A stretch of DNA of 64,000 bases from CAZJTL01 sp964548905 (lineage in GTDB: Bacteria > Cyanobacteriota > Cyanobacteriia > Cyanobacteriales > Xenococcaceae): contig CAZJTL010000003.1 in the NCBI GenBank assembly GCA_964548905.1, positions 1 to 64,000 of the forward strand, given 5' to 3'. The notes beneath the pieces are model-generated. The model saw nothing but the letters and a program-made list of their open reading frames with translations, was not told the DNA's origin and made no database searches. The position numbers and the translations under genes are program-made. Every line of letters begins with the position of its first letter. Positions within the stretch are counted from its first letter, which is position 1. Positions 16,021 through 25,533 of the stretch are shown one piece after another.

Positions 16021-17943
16021 TCAACTAAACATCCCTTCAATTGATTGACGATAGCACTCAGCAACTACGTTACGTTTAATTTTTAAAGTTTGTGTCATCA
16101 TGCCATTAGCTTGGGAAAATGGTTCGACGATAAATTTAAACACACCAATGCGATCGTCTGGACGATATCCAGGGCGATTTTGTACCTCACGATTGAGTTC
16201 GGTGCGAAATAAATCGAGAATGGCTTTATTGTTTAAGTCGCTAGTTTCTGCATCTGCTGGAGTAATACCTGGATCGGGAATGTTGAGGTTGAGTTGTTGT
16301 TGTTTTGCCCATTCTTGCAGTGCTTCGAGATTGGGTACAATTAAAGCACCTAGCGATCGCTGGTCTTGTCCTACTAACATAATTTGAGCGACATAAGGAC
16401 TTCGCAAGCAAGCATCTTCGATCGGCTGTGGCTCAATATTTTCCCCATTAGAAAGCACGATCGTATCTTTTGCTCTTCCTGTAAGTACTAAATCGTTATC
16501 TGCTGTCACCCAACCCAAATCACCGCTATCAAACCAGCCTTCAGAGTCGATCGCTTTTGCGGTCGCTTCTGGTTTTTTATAGTACCCTTGCATTACTTGG
16601 GGTCCGCGAATTAAAACTAAACCTGTTTTTCCTTGGGGTAAAGTGACACGAGTTTCAGGATCGACGATGCGAATTTCGGTTTGGGGAAGGGGTTTTCCAG
16701 ACGAACCGCGTAAATTGTGTTCTCGACTACGAGCATTAGTAACGGGAGCAGTTTCTGTCAATCCATAGCCGACAATGAGGGGGATATTGACAATTTCATA
16801 GAATGTATCGAGATACATTGCCAAAGAGCCACCGCCGCTTACTAAGACGTTTATATTTCCTCCTACAGCAGCGCGAATTTTACCATAAGCAAGGCGATCG
16901 GCTAGGGCGTGGAGAGGTGCTAGCATCTTCGCTTTTACTTTAGCCTTAAGACGTTTGCTAGCAGAAACATGGAAATGCTCTAAACTCATATTATTAGCAA
17001 TTCGCTTAGCTATAATGTAGCGTTCTGAGTTTTTCAGGAAAAAGCTAATTAATTTTTGGCGCGATCGCGGTTGTTCGCTTAATTGTTTTTGAATTCCTTC
17101 GTAAAGGGATTCCCATAACCTCGGTACACCAACCATAATCCGAGGTTGGAATTTTTGCAGGTCTTTTTTAAAATTACGAAGATTGGTATAAGTTAGGGTA
17201 CAACCACGGGAGAGCAAAAAATATTCGCAACTGCGTTCGTAGACGTGCCAACTAGGAAGAATACTGAGAAAGCGATCGCCTGGTTCTGTATCAATTCGGG
17301 TTTCCAGAGTATTAATTTGATGCATTAAGTTACCGTAAGAGAGCATTGCACCTTTTGGTTGACCAGTAGTCCCAGAAGTGTAAATTAGAGTAGCTAAGCT
17401 TTGTTTAGTTAATTGGACTGGTTGAAAACTATGCTTTGCTCCCAATTCCATTAATTGCTCAAAATTGAAAACCTGACAATTCTCGATCGCGGGTGGAGTT
17501 TCACTAGAGAGTAAAATTACTAAACGTATTGGTAATTGAGCTAAATTGGCTGTCAGTCTAGCGAGGGTTTTTACATCTTCGACTACCAAAGCAATGCTGT
17601 CACTATCTTGTATGATGTAGAGTAATTCTTGTGTTTCAGCACTGGCAGAACGAACGGCATTAGCTGCACCAGTAGCCATAATTCCTTGATCGGCAATGAA
17701 CCAACGAGGACTATTATCAGCGATTAAGGCAATTTTCTCGCCTGGTGCGATCGAGAGTGCTTGTAAGGCGGCTGCAAACTGTTGAATTTGCTGGTTTAAT
17801 TGGGTGTAAGTAAGTTTTACTTGTGTTTTGCCATTAGGATCGTCAAGGGCAAGAATATCGCCGAAACGCTGCGCCGTCAGCGACCAAATTTCAGCTAAAG
17901 AGTTTACTGAAGAATAATCAATTAATTGCTCTCGATCGCTCAT
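16021..17943 (-). CDS. aas: Long-chain acyl-ACP/acyl-CoA synthetase (AMP-binding)
   Basis: 640 residues. ANL superfamily enzyme that activates free fatty acids with ATP. In cyanobacteria the single close family member acts as an acyl-ACP synthetase that recycles fatty acids. Visible signatures: the phosphate-binding loop YTSGTTGQPKGAM near residue 188, the GYGLTETAP motif, the GWFDSGDLG hinge motif and the C-terminal catalytic-Lys region MTQTLKIKRN. An insertion between A-domain parts (FFLKNSERYIIAKRI) is typical of this group. ATG at 17943. It lies downstream of a 190-bp gap and is probably monocistronic. The choice of ACP over CoA follows from the cyanobacterial context. Confidence 0.88.
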   Translation of the reverse strand: MSDREQLIDYSSVNSLAEIWSLTAQRFGDILALDDPNGKTQVKLTYTQLNQQIQQFAAALQALSIAPGEKIALIADNSPRWFIADQGIMATGAANAVRSASAETQELLYIIQDSDSIALVVEDVKTLARLTANLAQLPIRLVILLSSETPPAIENCQVFNFEQLMELGAKHSFQPVQLTKQSLATLIYTSGTTGQPKGAMLSYGNLMHQINTLETRIDTEPGDRFLSILPSWHVYERSCEYFLLSRGCTLTYTNLRNFKKDLQKFQPRIMVGVPRLWESLYEGIQKQLSEQPRSRQKLISFFLKNSERYIIAKRIANNMSLEHFHVSASKRLKAKVKAKMLAPLHALADRLAYGKIRAAVGGNINVLVSGGGSLAMYLDTFYEIVNIPLIVGYGLTETAPVTNARSREHNLRGSSGKPLPQTEIRIVDPETRVTLPQGKTGLVLIRGPQVMQGYYKKPEATAKAIDSEGWFDSGDLGWVTADNDLVLTGRAKDTIVLSNGENIEPQPIEDACLRSPYVAQIMLVGQDQRSLGALIVPNLEALQEWAKQQQLNLNIPDPGITPADAETSDLNNKAILDLFRTELNREVQNRPGYRPDDRIGVFKFIVEPFSQANGMMTQTLKIKRNVVAECYRQSIEGMFS

Positions 17944-18134
17944 CTGAGTTAAGTATGTAGGATTTTAAAATGGTGAAATAACCATAAAACTAGCATATTC
18001 GCGATCGACGTTTTCTGATCCAACCAGAAAAACATTGGCGGGAATCCCCAGATCATTTAGACTCCAGTGGTAGAGCGATCTTCTTATTTATCGGCGTTTA
18101 TCGGTGTTTATCTGTGGACTTTTTTACTCAGAAA

Positions 18135-19640
18135 CTACATTTCATAACCAAACAAATTAGGGTCAATTTCCGATAACTTTAAATCATTCAACCCATATTC
18201 AGCCCAACGTCTTTCTACCATAGCTGCTACATCTGGATCGGATTCCAAAGGCGCACCCCATTCATGGTTAGTTTCTGGAGACATCTTGGTAGTTGCATCA
18301 ATACCCATTCTTCCACCCAAACCAATCTTCTGGCTGGCAAAATCGAGAGTATCAAAGGGTGTTTCTGGCAAAATAAACACATCTCTAGACGGATCGACTT
18401 TAGAACTAATTGCCCAAACTACCTGACGCGGATCGCGAATATTAATATCCTTATCGACAACAATCACAAACTTGGTGTAAGTAAACTGAGGTAAAGCACT
18501 CCAAAAAGCTAAAGCTGCCCTTCTTGCTTGTCCTGGGTATGCTTTATCAATAGAGATAATCGCTGCTTTGTAGCTTAATGCCTCCATTGGCAAGAAAAAG
18601 TCAACAATTTCCGAGACTTGTTGTCTGAGGATTGGAGTGTAAATACGATTGAGGGCGATCGCCATCATTGCTTCTTCTTTGGGAGGGCGACCGCTAAATG
18701 TGGTTAAATAAACAGGGTCTTGACGATGAGTCAGGCAATGGAAGCGAATTAAAGGCGAATCTTCTACGCCGCCGTAATAACCCATATGATCGCCAAAAGG
18801 ACCATCTGGTAGCATTTCGCCAGGGGTAATCGTGCCTTCTAAAACAAATTCTGAATCGGCTGGCACTTCTAGATCGAGAGTTTTACACTTAGCTAATTTG
18901 ACTCCCGAACCTCCATATAATCCTGCAAATAACCATTCAGATAAATCTACAGGGATAGGTGTAGCGGCTGCCATAATCATCAGTGGATCGACACCCAGGG
19001 CGATCGCAATTTCTAATTTTTTACCAGCTTCCGCCGCTTTACGTAAATGTCTGGCACCACCTCGTACCGATAACCAATGAACGGTCATGGTATTTTTTGA
19101 TTGTAATTGCAGACGATATACACCGACGTTAGGAGTACCTGTTTCACAATCCTTGGTAATTACTAATCCCAGAGTAATAATTTTGCCTGCATCTTGAGGG
19201 TAGGGACGAATCAAAGGTAATGTGTTTAAATCTAAATCTTCTTCTTTAATAACTACCTGTTGGCAAGCAGGGAAAAAATCTCTACCAGGTTTCGCTTTAA
19301 GGACATCAAAGAGAACTTTGCCAAAGTCTACTGCTTGAGAAATCTTTTTCGGCGGTTTTGGTTGTTGCAACATTGCCAGCTTTTTGCCCAAAGCCTCTAA
19401 TTCTTGGGGTTGTTGCATATTCATCGCCCAGCAAATACGTTCCACTGTTCCCATCAAATTAACAGCGACGGGAAAAGATGAGCCTTTGACATTCTCAAAT
19501 AATAAGCCAGGGCCGCCTGCTTGTAGCATTCGATTGGAAATTTCTGCAATTTCTAAGTCAGAGTCTACTAAGGCTGAGATCCGTCGTAGCTGTCCTTTTT
19601 CTTCTAATAGTTTGATGAACCCACGTAAGTCTCTTGCCAT
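18135..19640 (-). CDS. ubiD: UbiD-family decarboxylase
   Basis: 501 residues. UbiD-type prenylated-FMN-dependent decarboxylase. The N-terminus MARDLRGFIKLLEEKGQL and the blocks VNLMGTVERICWAMN, PLIRPYPQDAGKIIT, GDHMGYYG and KEEAMMAIALNRIY match this family, including the conserved Glu in the EMLPDGPFGDHMG region. In cyanobacteria a UbiD homologue is thought to decarboxylate the polyprenylated hydroxybenzoate intermediate of plastoquinone synthesis. The UbiX flavin prenyltransferase is not in this window. ATG at 19640, single gene, 64 bp after the ABC-2 permease stop on the same strand. Confidence 0.92.
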   Translation of the reverse strand: MARDLRGFIKLLEEKGQLRRISALVDSDLEIAEISNRMLQAGGPGLLFENVKGSSFPVAVNLMGTVERICWAMNMQQPQELEALGKKLAMLQQPKPPKKISQAVDFGKVLFDVLKAKPGRDFFPACQQVVIKEEDLDLNTLPLIRPYPQDAGKIITLGLVITKDCETGTPNVGVYRLQLQSKNTMTVHWLSVRGGARHLRKAAEAGKKLEIAIALGVDPLMIMAAATPIPVDLSEWLFAGLYGGSGVKLAKCKTLDLEVPADSEFVLEGTITPGEMLPDGPFGDHMGYYGGVEDSPLIRFHCLTHRQDPVYLTTFSGRPPKEEAMMAIALNRIYTPILRQQVSEIVDFFLPMEALSYKAAIISIDKAYPGQARRAALAFWSALPQFTYTKFVIVVDKDINIRDPRQVVWAISSKVDPSRDVFILPETPFDTLDFASQKIGLGGRMGIDATTKMSPETNHEWGAPLESDPDVAAMVERRWAEYGLNDLKLSEIDPNLFGYEM

Positions 19641-19704
19641 GATTAAGAAATATAAAGCTATGCCATATTTTCATTATGGACTGATGTGAGACTTTTGGAC
19701 GTGT

Positions 19705-20511
19705 TTAGAGTAAATCGATAAATCGATCCTGCCAACGTCGAAAACAAAGCCAACCGCAAGTAACAATTACCATTCCAGCCAACCAAGCTTGAATGATCGC
19801 CATAGGATCGGGTAACTGTCCTAATAAAGAAATTTGACGAATACTTTCAATAATTGGCAACAAAGGATTGAGTAATAAAATTTGTTTGACTTGATTTGGT
19901 ACTATTTCGGCTGGATAAAAAATGGGAGAACTTAACGACACCACAAAACCAACTAATTCATAAAAGTAAGGTAAGTCCCGAAAGAAAACATAAAGAGCGC
20001 TGACAAAAAAACCAACTCCAGCACAAACTAAAATTAGAGCAGATAAAGGCAATAATAATAACAATACATTAAAAATGTTTTTGGTGATAATTAAAGTGAT
20101 AATCGCCAACAAAGGAAGCATTCCCACGCATAATTGAAATATATTTGCGCCTATTGTTGACAGAGGAAAAACAGCCAGAGGCAAACTAATCTTGTTGACC
20201 AAATCTCCATTTTTTACCAGAGATTCTAAGGCTTGATTGGTAGAAGAAATAAAAAAGTTAATTACTACTAAGCCTGTAAATGCTGCCAAGGCATAATTAA
20301 CAATTGAATTTTGATAGTAACGAGCAAATGTTGTGCCAAAAATAGCTGTATAAATAACAGTTAAGATTAAAGGATTTAGCAGCGACCAATAAACACCTAA
20401 AATTGAACCTCGATAACGTCTTTTTAAATTTCGTTCCACTAAAACATACAGCAACTCCCAATATCTGTGAAGTTGTGCTGAAAGAGGCTGTGTTTTAGGA
20501 GATATGTTCAT
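19705..20511 (-). CDS. ABC-2 type polysaccharide/O-antigen exporter permease
   Basis: Integral membrane permease with six hydrophobic segments and the Wzm/KpsM-type N-terminal motif RYWELLYVLVERNLKRRYRGSILGVYWSLLNPL. Such permeases pair with an ATPase to export lipid-linked polysaccharide. No ATPase or glycosyltransferase neighbours are present here. I take the start as ATG 20511-20509 (MNISPKTQ). An upstream in-frame ATG would add residues (FTNKFNFVQLL) that are encoded by the dispersed hairpin repeat at 20520 and are therefore unlikely to be native. Length then is 268 residues, normal for the family. Confidence 0.9.
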   Translation of the reverse strand: MNISPKTQPLSAQLHRYWELLYVLVERNLKRRYRGSILGVYWSLLNPLILTVIYTAIFGTTFARYYQNSIVNYALAAFTGLVVINFFISSTNQALESLVKNGDLVNKISLPLAVFPLSTIGANIFQLCVGMLPLLAIITLIITKNIFNVLLLLLPLSALILVCAGVGFFVSALYVFFRDLPYFYELVGFVVSLSSPIFYPAEIVPNQVKQILLLNPLLPIIESIRQISLLGQLPDPMAIIQAWLAGMVIVTCGWLCFRRWQDRFIDLL

Positions 20512-20519
20512 AGAAATAA

Positions 20520-20566
20520 TAAGTAGTTGGACAAAATTAAATTTATTGGTGAAGAAAGGCAACGGT
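20520..20566. repeat. Dispersed hairpin repeat, copy B (left end only)
   Basis: Begins TAAGTAGTTGGACAAAATT, matching the left end of copy A; the right end is missing. It sits 8 bp upstream of the ABC-2 permease start and extends that reading frame artificially. Confidence 0.65.
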
Positions 20567-20649
20567 CAATATTGCCCCTAAATTTTAGCCCGAGCGATCG
20601 CCACCTCGATCGCTCATCTCTAATACCACACCGATCGACATCTCAGTCC

Positions 20650-21942
20650 CTATACTTCGATCGAGGAACTATATTCCTTAATTTGTTGATGTAGTTCGTC
20701 TGTCATGCTTAGTAATTGGGAGATGGCGATCGCTTGTTGTTCTCCCGATCGCATCCACTTTAAATTAACACTCTTATTTTCGGCTTCTGTATCGCCAATA
20801 ATTAAACAAGCTACTGCACCAGAGCGATCGGCGCGTTTGAATTGTTTGCCAAAGGCACTACCGCTTAAATCTAATTCCACTGTAAATCCAGTTGTGCGTA
20901 ATTTTTGGGCTACTAATAAAGCCTGTGCTTCTGCTGCTTCACCGCGAGAAACTAGGTAAAAATCTGGTCTAATGGTGGGAATTGGTCGTAATTGTTGCAA
21001 CAAGATCGCTAATCTTTCCATGCCGATCGCCCAACCAACAGCAGGAGTATCGGGTCCACCTAATTCGGCTACTAGTCCATCATAGCGTCCACCGCCGCAA
21101 ACGGTAGCTTGTGCGCCTAGATCGTCAGATTTGATTTCAAAAGCTGTGTGGGTATAGTAATCTAATCCTCTTACCAAGCAGTGATTTATCTGATATTCAA
21201 TCCCCAAATCGGTTAATAATTGCTGTACGCGATCGAAGTGTTGTTGAGAATTTTCCCCCAAATAATTGATTAATTTTGGTGCATCTTGAGCTATTTCTTG
21301 AGTTCTTGCATCTTTACTATCTAAAATTCTGAGGGGATTGCGATCGAGTCTGTCTTGAGAATCTTTATCCAATTCGTTTTTGTAAGGAGTGAGATAGTTA
21401 ATTAAGGCTTCTCGATAAGCAGCGCGATCGTCTCCGTTTCCGACTGAGTTTAAGTCAAGCTGGAGGTTTTGTAAGCCAAGAGCTTGTAAAATATCGGTAG
21501 CGATCGCAATTACTTCTACATCAGCACGAGGAGAATCGCTACCAATTAACTCAACTCCAATCTGATGAAATTGTCTCTGACGACCAGCTTGCGGACGTTC
21601 GTAACGAAACATAGCACCAGTATACCAAAGACGCTGCACTCCGCCTTGAGCGTAGAGATTATTTTCTATGTAGGAGCGTACTACACCAGCAGTACCTTCA
21701 GGACGTAAGGTAATCGAGCGATCGCCGCGATCGAGAAAAGTATACATTTCTTTCCCCACCACATCAGTAGCTTCGCCGATGCCTCTTTCAAACAAAGAGG
21801 TTTGCTCAAAAATGGGAGAACGAATTTCTTGATAAATTGCCCTGGTTAATATTTCTTTGGCTGTTGTTTCGATTAACTGCCAGTAACCTACTTCTTCTGG
21901 CAGAATATCCTTTGTTCCTCTAATTGCTTGAATGATACTCAT
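20650..21942 (-). CDS. hisS: Histidyl-tRNA synthetase
   Basis: Class II synthetase of 430 residues, the normal bacterial length. Motif 1 region (YQEIRSPIFEQTSLFERGIGE), motif 2 (YTGAMFRYERPQAGRQRQFHQ) and the HisA-box-like LVRGLDYYTHTAFEI are present, followed by motif 3 (GWAIGMERLAILL) and the anticodon-binding alpha/beta domain. The N-terminal IQAIRGTKDILPEE is canonical, supporting the ATG at 21942. Upstream is a 309-bp gap. The gene has no same-strand neighbour close enough to define an operon. Confidence 0.97.
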   Translation of the reverse strand: MSIIQAIRGTKDILPEEVGYWQLIETTAKEILTRAIYQEIRSPIFEQTSLFERGIGEATDVVGKEMYTFLDRGDRSITLRPEGTAGVVRSYIENNLYAQGGVQRLWYTGAMFRYERPQAGRQRQFHQIGVELIGSDSPRADVEVIAIATDILQALGLQNLQLDLNSVGNGDDRAAYREALINYLTPYKNELDKDSQDRLDRNPLRILDSKDARTQEIAQDAPKLINYLGENSQQHFDRVQQLLTDLGIEYQINHCLVRGLDYYTHTAFEIKSDDLGAQATVCGGGRYDGLVAELGGPDTPAVGWAIGMERLAILLQQLRPIPTIRPDFYLVSRGEAAEAQALLVAQKLRTTGFTVELDLSGSAFGKQFKRADRSGAVACLIIGDTEAENKSVNLKWMRSGEQQAIAISQLLSMTDELHQQIKEYSSSIEV

Positions 21943-22251
21943 TTAATGATTTTAACGCCGTGTGCAACTAACTGAGTCGATTGTCTTTACTTTTGCTAGA
22001 GACGATCGCTTGAGTAATCACATTTTATTCAAAATTCGATTGTCTCAAATCACAAATCAAATCAATTACAGTTTTTATGCTACAAGCGCGTTCGGTACGA
22101 GCGCGGTAGCGCTTATCGCTTTTTAGAAGGGAATTTCGTTGAAGCTATCTCATCCACCAACAGGCTCACTCATCGGATATAATCAAGATTAACGATAAAT
22201 AACTTAATTAACGGTTGTTTTGGTATTTTTAAGCGTTTTTATACCTAAGAT
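21943..22251. other. Intergenic gap between divergent hisS and hydrolase genes
   Basis: No gene seen. Around 22083-22116 is a palindromic segment with alternating AAGCGC and GCGCTT motifs, of the type dispersed in cyanobacterial genomes. The rest is AT-rich and presumably contains the promoters of the two divergent genes; I cannot place their boxes with confidence. Confidence 0.4.
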
Positions 22252-22272
22252 TTGCATAGGCACCGTTTAAAG

Positions 22273-23964
22273 ATGATTCTTTTCACTCGCCCTAAGTCTA
22301 AGGCTGCTAAACTGGCAGTAGAACAAAAACAGGCAACAGTAGCAAATAATAGACTTAGGCGCTTTTTATCTAAAAAATTAATCCTAATTATTTCTCATTT
22401 GGCTTTTAGTTTAAGCCTACCAATTATATTAGCCCAACCAGTGCGATCGGCAGAACGGATTTATGTCAACTATGGTCCTTTGGAGTTTTCTCTCCCCATA
22501 AAAGCTCTAGAAACATATGCAAAAACTGGAAAAATTGAAGAAGGACTAGATTTTTTTGCCGACTATTTAACTAAAGAACAACTAGAACAACTACGTCAAA
22601 CTTTAATTTCGCCAGTAGATTTAACACCAGTAGCAATTTCTCAATTTCTTTATTCTCCTCAAGGAGAAACAATTCTCAGGCGAGTTGGTCAAGTTATTCA
22701 GACTACTAGCCGTCAATCTGGTTTCTATGCTCTTCGCTCCGCCTTAATTTTAGCTGCTACTAACAAAGAGGGATTGAATCTTTTGACTGTTTTGCAAAAG
22801 TTTCCTACCTATGGCATTAGAATTAATTCGGAAAATGGCTTAGCGATTATTAACGATTTAGATAATCTGCTTCAGATCACTGAAAATACTATTTCTGTAG
22901 TTCGACAACAAGCAAATCGAGAAATCCAGAATTCACCACCGATCGATGTTGCTGCTTTACCAGATTTGCGAAAACGAGGACCGATTCCTTATAGTCAAGC
23001 TACCTTAGAACTCGAAGATCCTGACAGAGATAGAAAATTACCGATCGACTTTTACCTACCGCAACAGCAAGGAGTTGAACCCACTCCCCTCATTATTATT
23101 TCTCATGGACTTGGTTCCGATCGCACCACCTATACTTATTTAGCCGAACATTTAGCTTCCTACGGATTTGCGGTAGCAGCGATCGAACATCCAGGTAGTA
23201 ATGCATCACAAATCCAAGCTTTGTTAAATGGTTTTGCTAGAGAAGTCACACCTCCGCAGGAAATCATCGATCGCCCTTTAGACGTTAAATTTTTATTAGA
23301 TTATCTGGAAGATAATTATTCCAGACAACTAAACGTACAAAAGGTAGGTATTATCGGTCAATCCTTTGGCGCTTATACAGCTCTAGCCTTGGCTGGCGCT
23401 CGGATTGACTACAATCATTTAGAAAATACTTGCGAACAATTAGATAGTTCTTTGAATATATCTTTGATTTTGCAATGTCTAGGCTTAAAATTGCCCAAAT
23501 CCAGCTATGATTTTCACGATCGTCGTATTGCGGCGGCGATCGCTATTAATCCACTCACCAGCGCTTTTTTTGGACAAGCAAGTTTAAGTCAGATCAAAAT
23601 TCCTGTGACAATTATTGCTGGTAGCGACGATCTGATTACACCAGCATTATCAGAACAAATTGAACCATTTACTTGGCTAACTGTAAAAGATAAATATCTA
23701 GCCGTTTTACAAAAGGGAACTCATTTTTCCACTCTTGGTGTTTCCTCAATCGGAGAAGAGCTTGCTTTTCCAACCGAAGTAATTGGTCCCGATCCTAAAA
23801 TTGCTCAAAATTATGTTAAAGCAATTGGTTTAGCGTTTTTTGGCACTTATATCACTGTAAATTCTCAATATCAACCTTACTTAAATGCTAGTTACGCTCA
23901 TAAAATTAGTAATCAAGCAATGCCCTTGGATTTAATCAAGTCGATCGATTTAAAATTAAAATAA
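22273..23964 (+). CDS. Secreted alpha/beta hydrolase with DUF1400 N-terminus
   Basis: About 563 residues. A Sec signal is visible (KKLILIISHLAFSLSLPIILAQPVRSAE). The DUF1400-like helical region follows (IYVNYGPLEFSLPIKALETYAKTG to ~residue 180), then an alpha/beta hydrolase with HGLGSDRTTY oxyanion region, nucleophile elbow GQSFGAY and a late His in KGTHFS. The order matches cyanobacterial DUF1400 hydrolases, which resemble dienelactone/PAF-acetylhydrolase enzymes; substrate unknown. I use ATG 22273; a TTG at 22252 would add seven residues. Probably periplasmic. Stand-alone, 95 bp before rplS. Confidence 0.88.
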   Translation: MILFTRPKSKAAKLAVEQKQATVANNRLRRFLSKKLILIISHLAFSLSLPIILAQPVRSAERIYVNYGPLEFSLPIKALETYAKTGKIEEGLDFFADYLTKEQLEQLRQTLISPVDLTPVAISQFLYSPQGETILRRVGQVIQTTSRQSGFYALRSALILAATNKEGLNLLTVLQKFPTYGIRINSENGLAIINDLDNLLQITENTISVVRQQANREIQNSPPIDVAALPDLRKRGPIPYSQATLELEDPDRDRKLPIDFYLPQQQGVEPTPLIIISHGLGSDRTTYTYLAEHLASYGFAVAAIEHPGSNASQIQALLNGFAREVTPPQEIIDRPLDVKFLLDYLEDNYSRQLNVQKVGIIGQSFGAYTALALAGARIDYNHLENTCEQLDSSLNISLILQCLGLKLPKSSYDFHDRRIAAAIAINPLTSAFFGQASLSQIKIPVTIIAGSDDLITPALSEQIEPFTWLTVKDKYLAVLQKGTHFSTLGVSSIGEELAFPTEVIGPDPKIAQNYVKAIGLAFFGTYITVNSQYQPYLNASYAHKISNQAMPLDLIKSIDLKLK

Positions 23965-24059
23965 CTATTCTCCATCGCCTCAGAATTTAAACCCAAAAAA
24001 ATTTGCCAAATAAAGGCTAGTTAGCGTACAATTGTGAATTGTGAGTTTTTATAAAGACC

Positions 24060-24422
24060 ATGAATGCTGAAGCGATTATCCGTTCTATTGAGGCGGAACA
24101 TTTAAAAACAAATTTACCAGAGATTCACGTTGGCGACAGCGTTGAAGTTGGCGTGTTGATTAAGGAAGGAGACAAACAAAGAGTACAGCCTTACAAAGGA
24201 ACTGTAATTGCCAAGCGAAATGGTGGCATCAATGAAACTATCACCGTGCGTCGAGTTTTCCAAGGCGTTGGCGTAGAAAGAGTATTCTTGATCCATTCTC
24301 CGATTGTCGCACATATCAAAATCGAGCGTCGCGGTAAAGTGCGTCGTGCTAAATTGTTTTACTTGCGAGATCGCGTTGGTAAAGCTACTCGTATTCAGCA
24401 GCGTTTCGATCGCTCTATTTAA
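24060..24422 (+). CDS. rplS: 50S ribosomal protein L19
   Basis: 120 residues. The L19 signature is clear: LPEIHVGDSVEVGVLIKEG, RVQPYKGTVIAKRNGG, ITVRRVFQGVGVERVF and HSPIVAHIKIERRGKVRRAKLFYLRDR. The protein lies at the 30S-50S interface. ATG at 24060. In other cyanobacteria rplS is usually followed by secE and nusG; here tRNA-Trp follows, and then an unrelated minus-strand gene, so the expected cluster is interrupted. Confidence 0.97.
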   Translation: MNAEAIIRSIEAEHLKTNLPEIHVGDSVEVGVLIKEGDKQRVQPYKGTVIAKRNGGINETITVRRVFQGVGVERVFLIHSPIVAHIKIERRGKVRRAKLFYLRDRVGKATRIQQRFDRSI

Positions 24423-24433
24423 AAATAAGATTG

Positions 24434-24469
24434 GCGCAAGCTCGAAGCTAAAACGGCACTGCCTTGCGC
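24434..24469. terminator. Stem-loop between rplS and tRNA-Trp
   Basis: Arms GCGCAAG (24434-24440) and CTTGCGC (24463-24469) enclose a 22-nt loop. No T-tract follows, so it may be a processing or attenuating hairpin rather than a strict Rho-independent terminator. Confidence 0.45.
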
Positions 24470-24475
24470 TATAAT
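24470..24475 (+). promoter_or_regulatory. Consensus -10 box before tRNA-Trp
   Basis: TATAAT, 17 bp before the tRNA's first base, abutting the hairpin. No good -35 hexamer lies at the right spacing, so the tRNA might depend on a TG-extended -10 or on read-through from rplS. Confidence 0.4.
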
Positions 24476-24492
24476 CAGTAGGTCTAATTTAT

Positions 24493-24565
24493 GCGTCCTT
24501 AGTTCAGTTGGTAGAACGCAGGTCTCCAAAACCTGATGTCGAGGGTTCAAGTCCTTCAGGGCGCG
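24493..24565 (+). tRNA. trnW: tRNA-Trp (CCA anticodon)
   Basis: 73-nt cloverleaf. Acceptor GCGTCCT pairs with AGGGCGC (one G-U), D arm GTTC/GAAC, anticodon stem CAGGT/ACCTG with loop CTCCAAA giving anticodon CCA, T arm GAGGG/CCTTC with TTCAAGT. Discriminator base G. CCA end not encoded. It follows rplS. Confidence 0.96.
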
Positions 24566-24651
24566 TCTAAGTTTTTCTGGCAAGCTGTCGCAGTAAGGTG
24601 AACTACCCGACGCTAATTCTACGAGTATAGCGCGACGGTTTTCCCTGTCCC

Positions 24652-25533
24652 CTATTGTTTGCAAACATCTTTATCCACTTCCGCGTAGTTAAAAATACTA
24701 CCAAACCACTTTTGCCAGACTTTTTCTCCATTTTCACTTTGAATGACAGAATTAACTAAATTTTGCCATTGAGTATCGTTTTTAGGAATAATCATGCCAT
24801 AGCGATCGCAAGTTCGATTTTTTTCTGGTACTAAGAGATAATTTTCTAAGGAAAGGTTTTGTAATTCCGTTTCTGCTTGTAAAAGAATACCATCGCTAAC
24901 AAAAGTATCTATTTTACCTTGTCTGACAGCTTGTACGCCTCTAGTTCTAGCTGTAAGTCCATAATAAGGCTCAATCTCAGCTTCTGGATAATTCTTGATG
25001 ATAAAGGCTTCGGAACTAGTATCGCCAATTACCCCGATTGTTATTCCCTTGAGATTATTATTGGCAGTAAATTTCTTTTCGTCAGTTTTCCTAATTAAAA
25101 ATTGAATCCTAGTCTCGAAAAAAGCACTAGAAAAAGTTATTTCTCTAGGAATATTTGCATCAATAGTATTCGGTCCACATTCTAAATATGCAGATGGTTC
25201 TTCTGATTTTTCTGCCGTTCTTGTTTCAATTAAATCAAAACGATTAGAAGATGTAGATTTTAGTAAACGAATGGAGAGAATATTCAGGTTTAATTCCTGT
25301 TTGATTCTTACTTTAAGTAAATCGATAAAATCGATACAATATCCCGTCAAATTTTTATTAGTATCTAAATAGCCGAAAGGCGCGGCATCCTCTCTCACAG
25401 CCACTTTAATCACACCATTTTTTTTTATTTTCTCCAATACGGTTTCCGCTTGAATTGGCATGGGAAAAAAAGTGATTAAAAGGATGCCCAAGATAACATT
25501 CTTCAGTTTTTTGATATGGCAGCTTTCAGTCAT
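24652..25533 (-). CDS. Periplasmic amino-acid-binding protein (SBP family 3)
   Basis: 293 residues. Sec signal peptide near the N-terminus (LKNVILGILLITFFPMPIQA), then VLEKIKKNGVIKVAVREDAAPFGYLD, GYCIDFIDLL and the ligand-gripping Arg/Asp elements of polar-amino-acid binding proteins (family 3). A conserved Cys pair (SAYLECGPNT and NRTCDRYG) may form a disulfide. No permease or ATPase gene adjoins it, so it may serve a distant transporter or a glutamate-receptor-like role. ATG at 25533. It stands between tRNA-Trp and argC and breaks the usual rplS-secE-nusG order. Confidence 0.87.
   Translation of the reverse strand: MTESCHIKKLKNVILGILLITFFPMPIQAETVLEKIKKNGVIKVAVREDAAPFGYLDTNKNLTGYCIDFIDLLKVRIKQELNLNILSIRLLKSTSSNRFDLIETRTAEKSEEPSAYLECGPNTIDANIPREITFSSAFFETRIQFLIRKTDEKKFTANNNLKGITIGVIGDTSSEAFIIKNYPEAEIEPYYGLTARTRGVQAVRQGKIDTFVSDGILLQAETELQNLSLENYLLVPEKNRTCDRYGMIIPKNDTQWQNLVNSVIQSENGEKVWQKWFGSIFNYAEVDKDVCKQ

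Noticed and set aside
24419..24664. 81-residue minus-strand frame across the tRNA-Trp gene
   Set aside because: It is antisense to the tRNA cloverleaf and has no ribosome site or known family.
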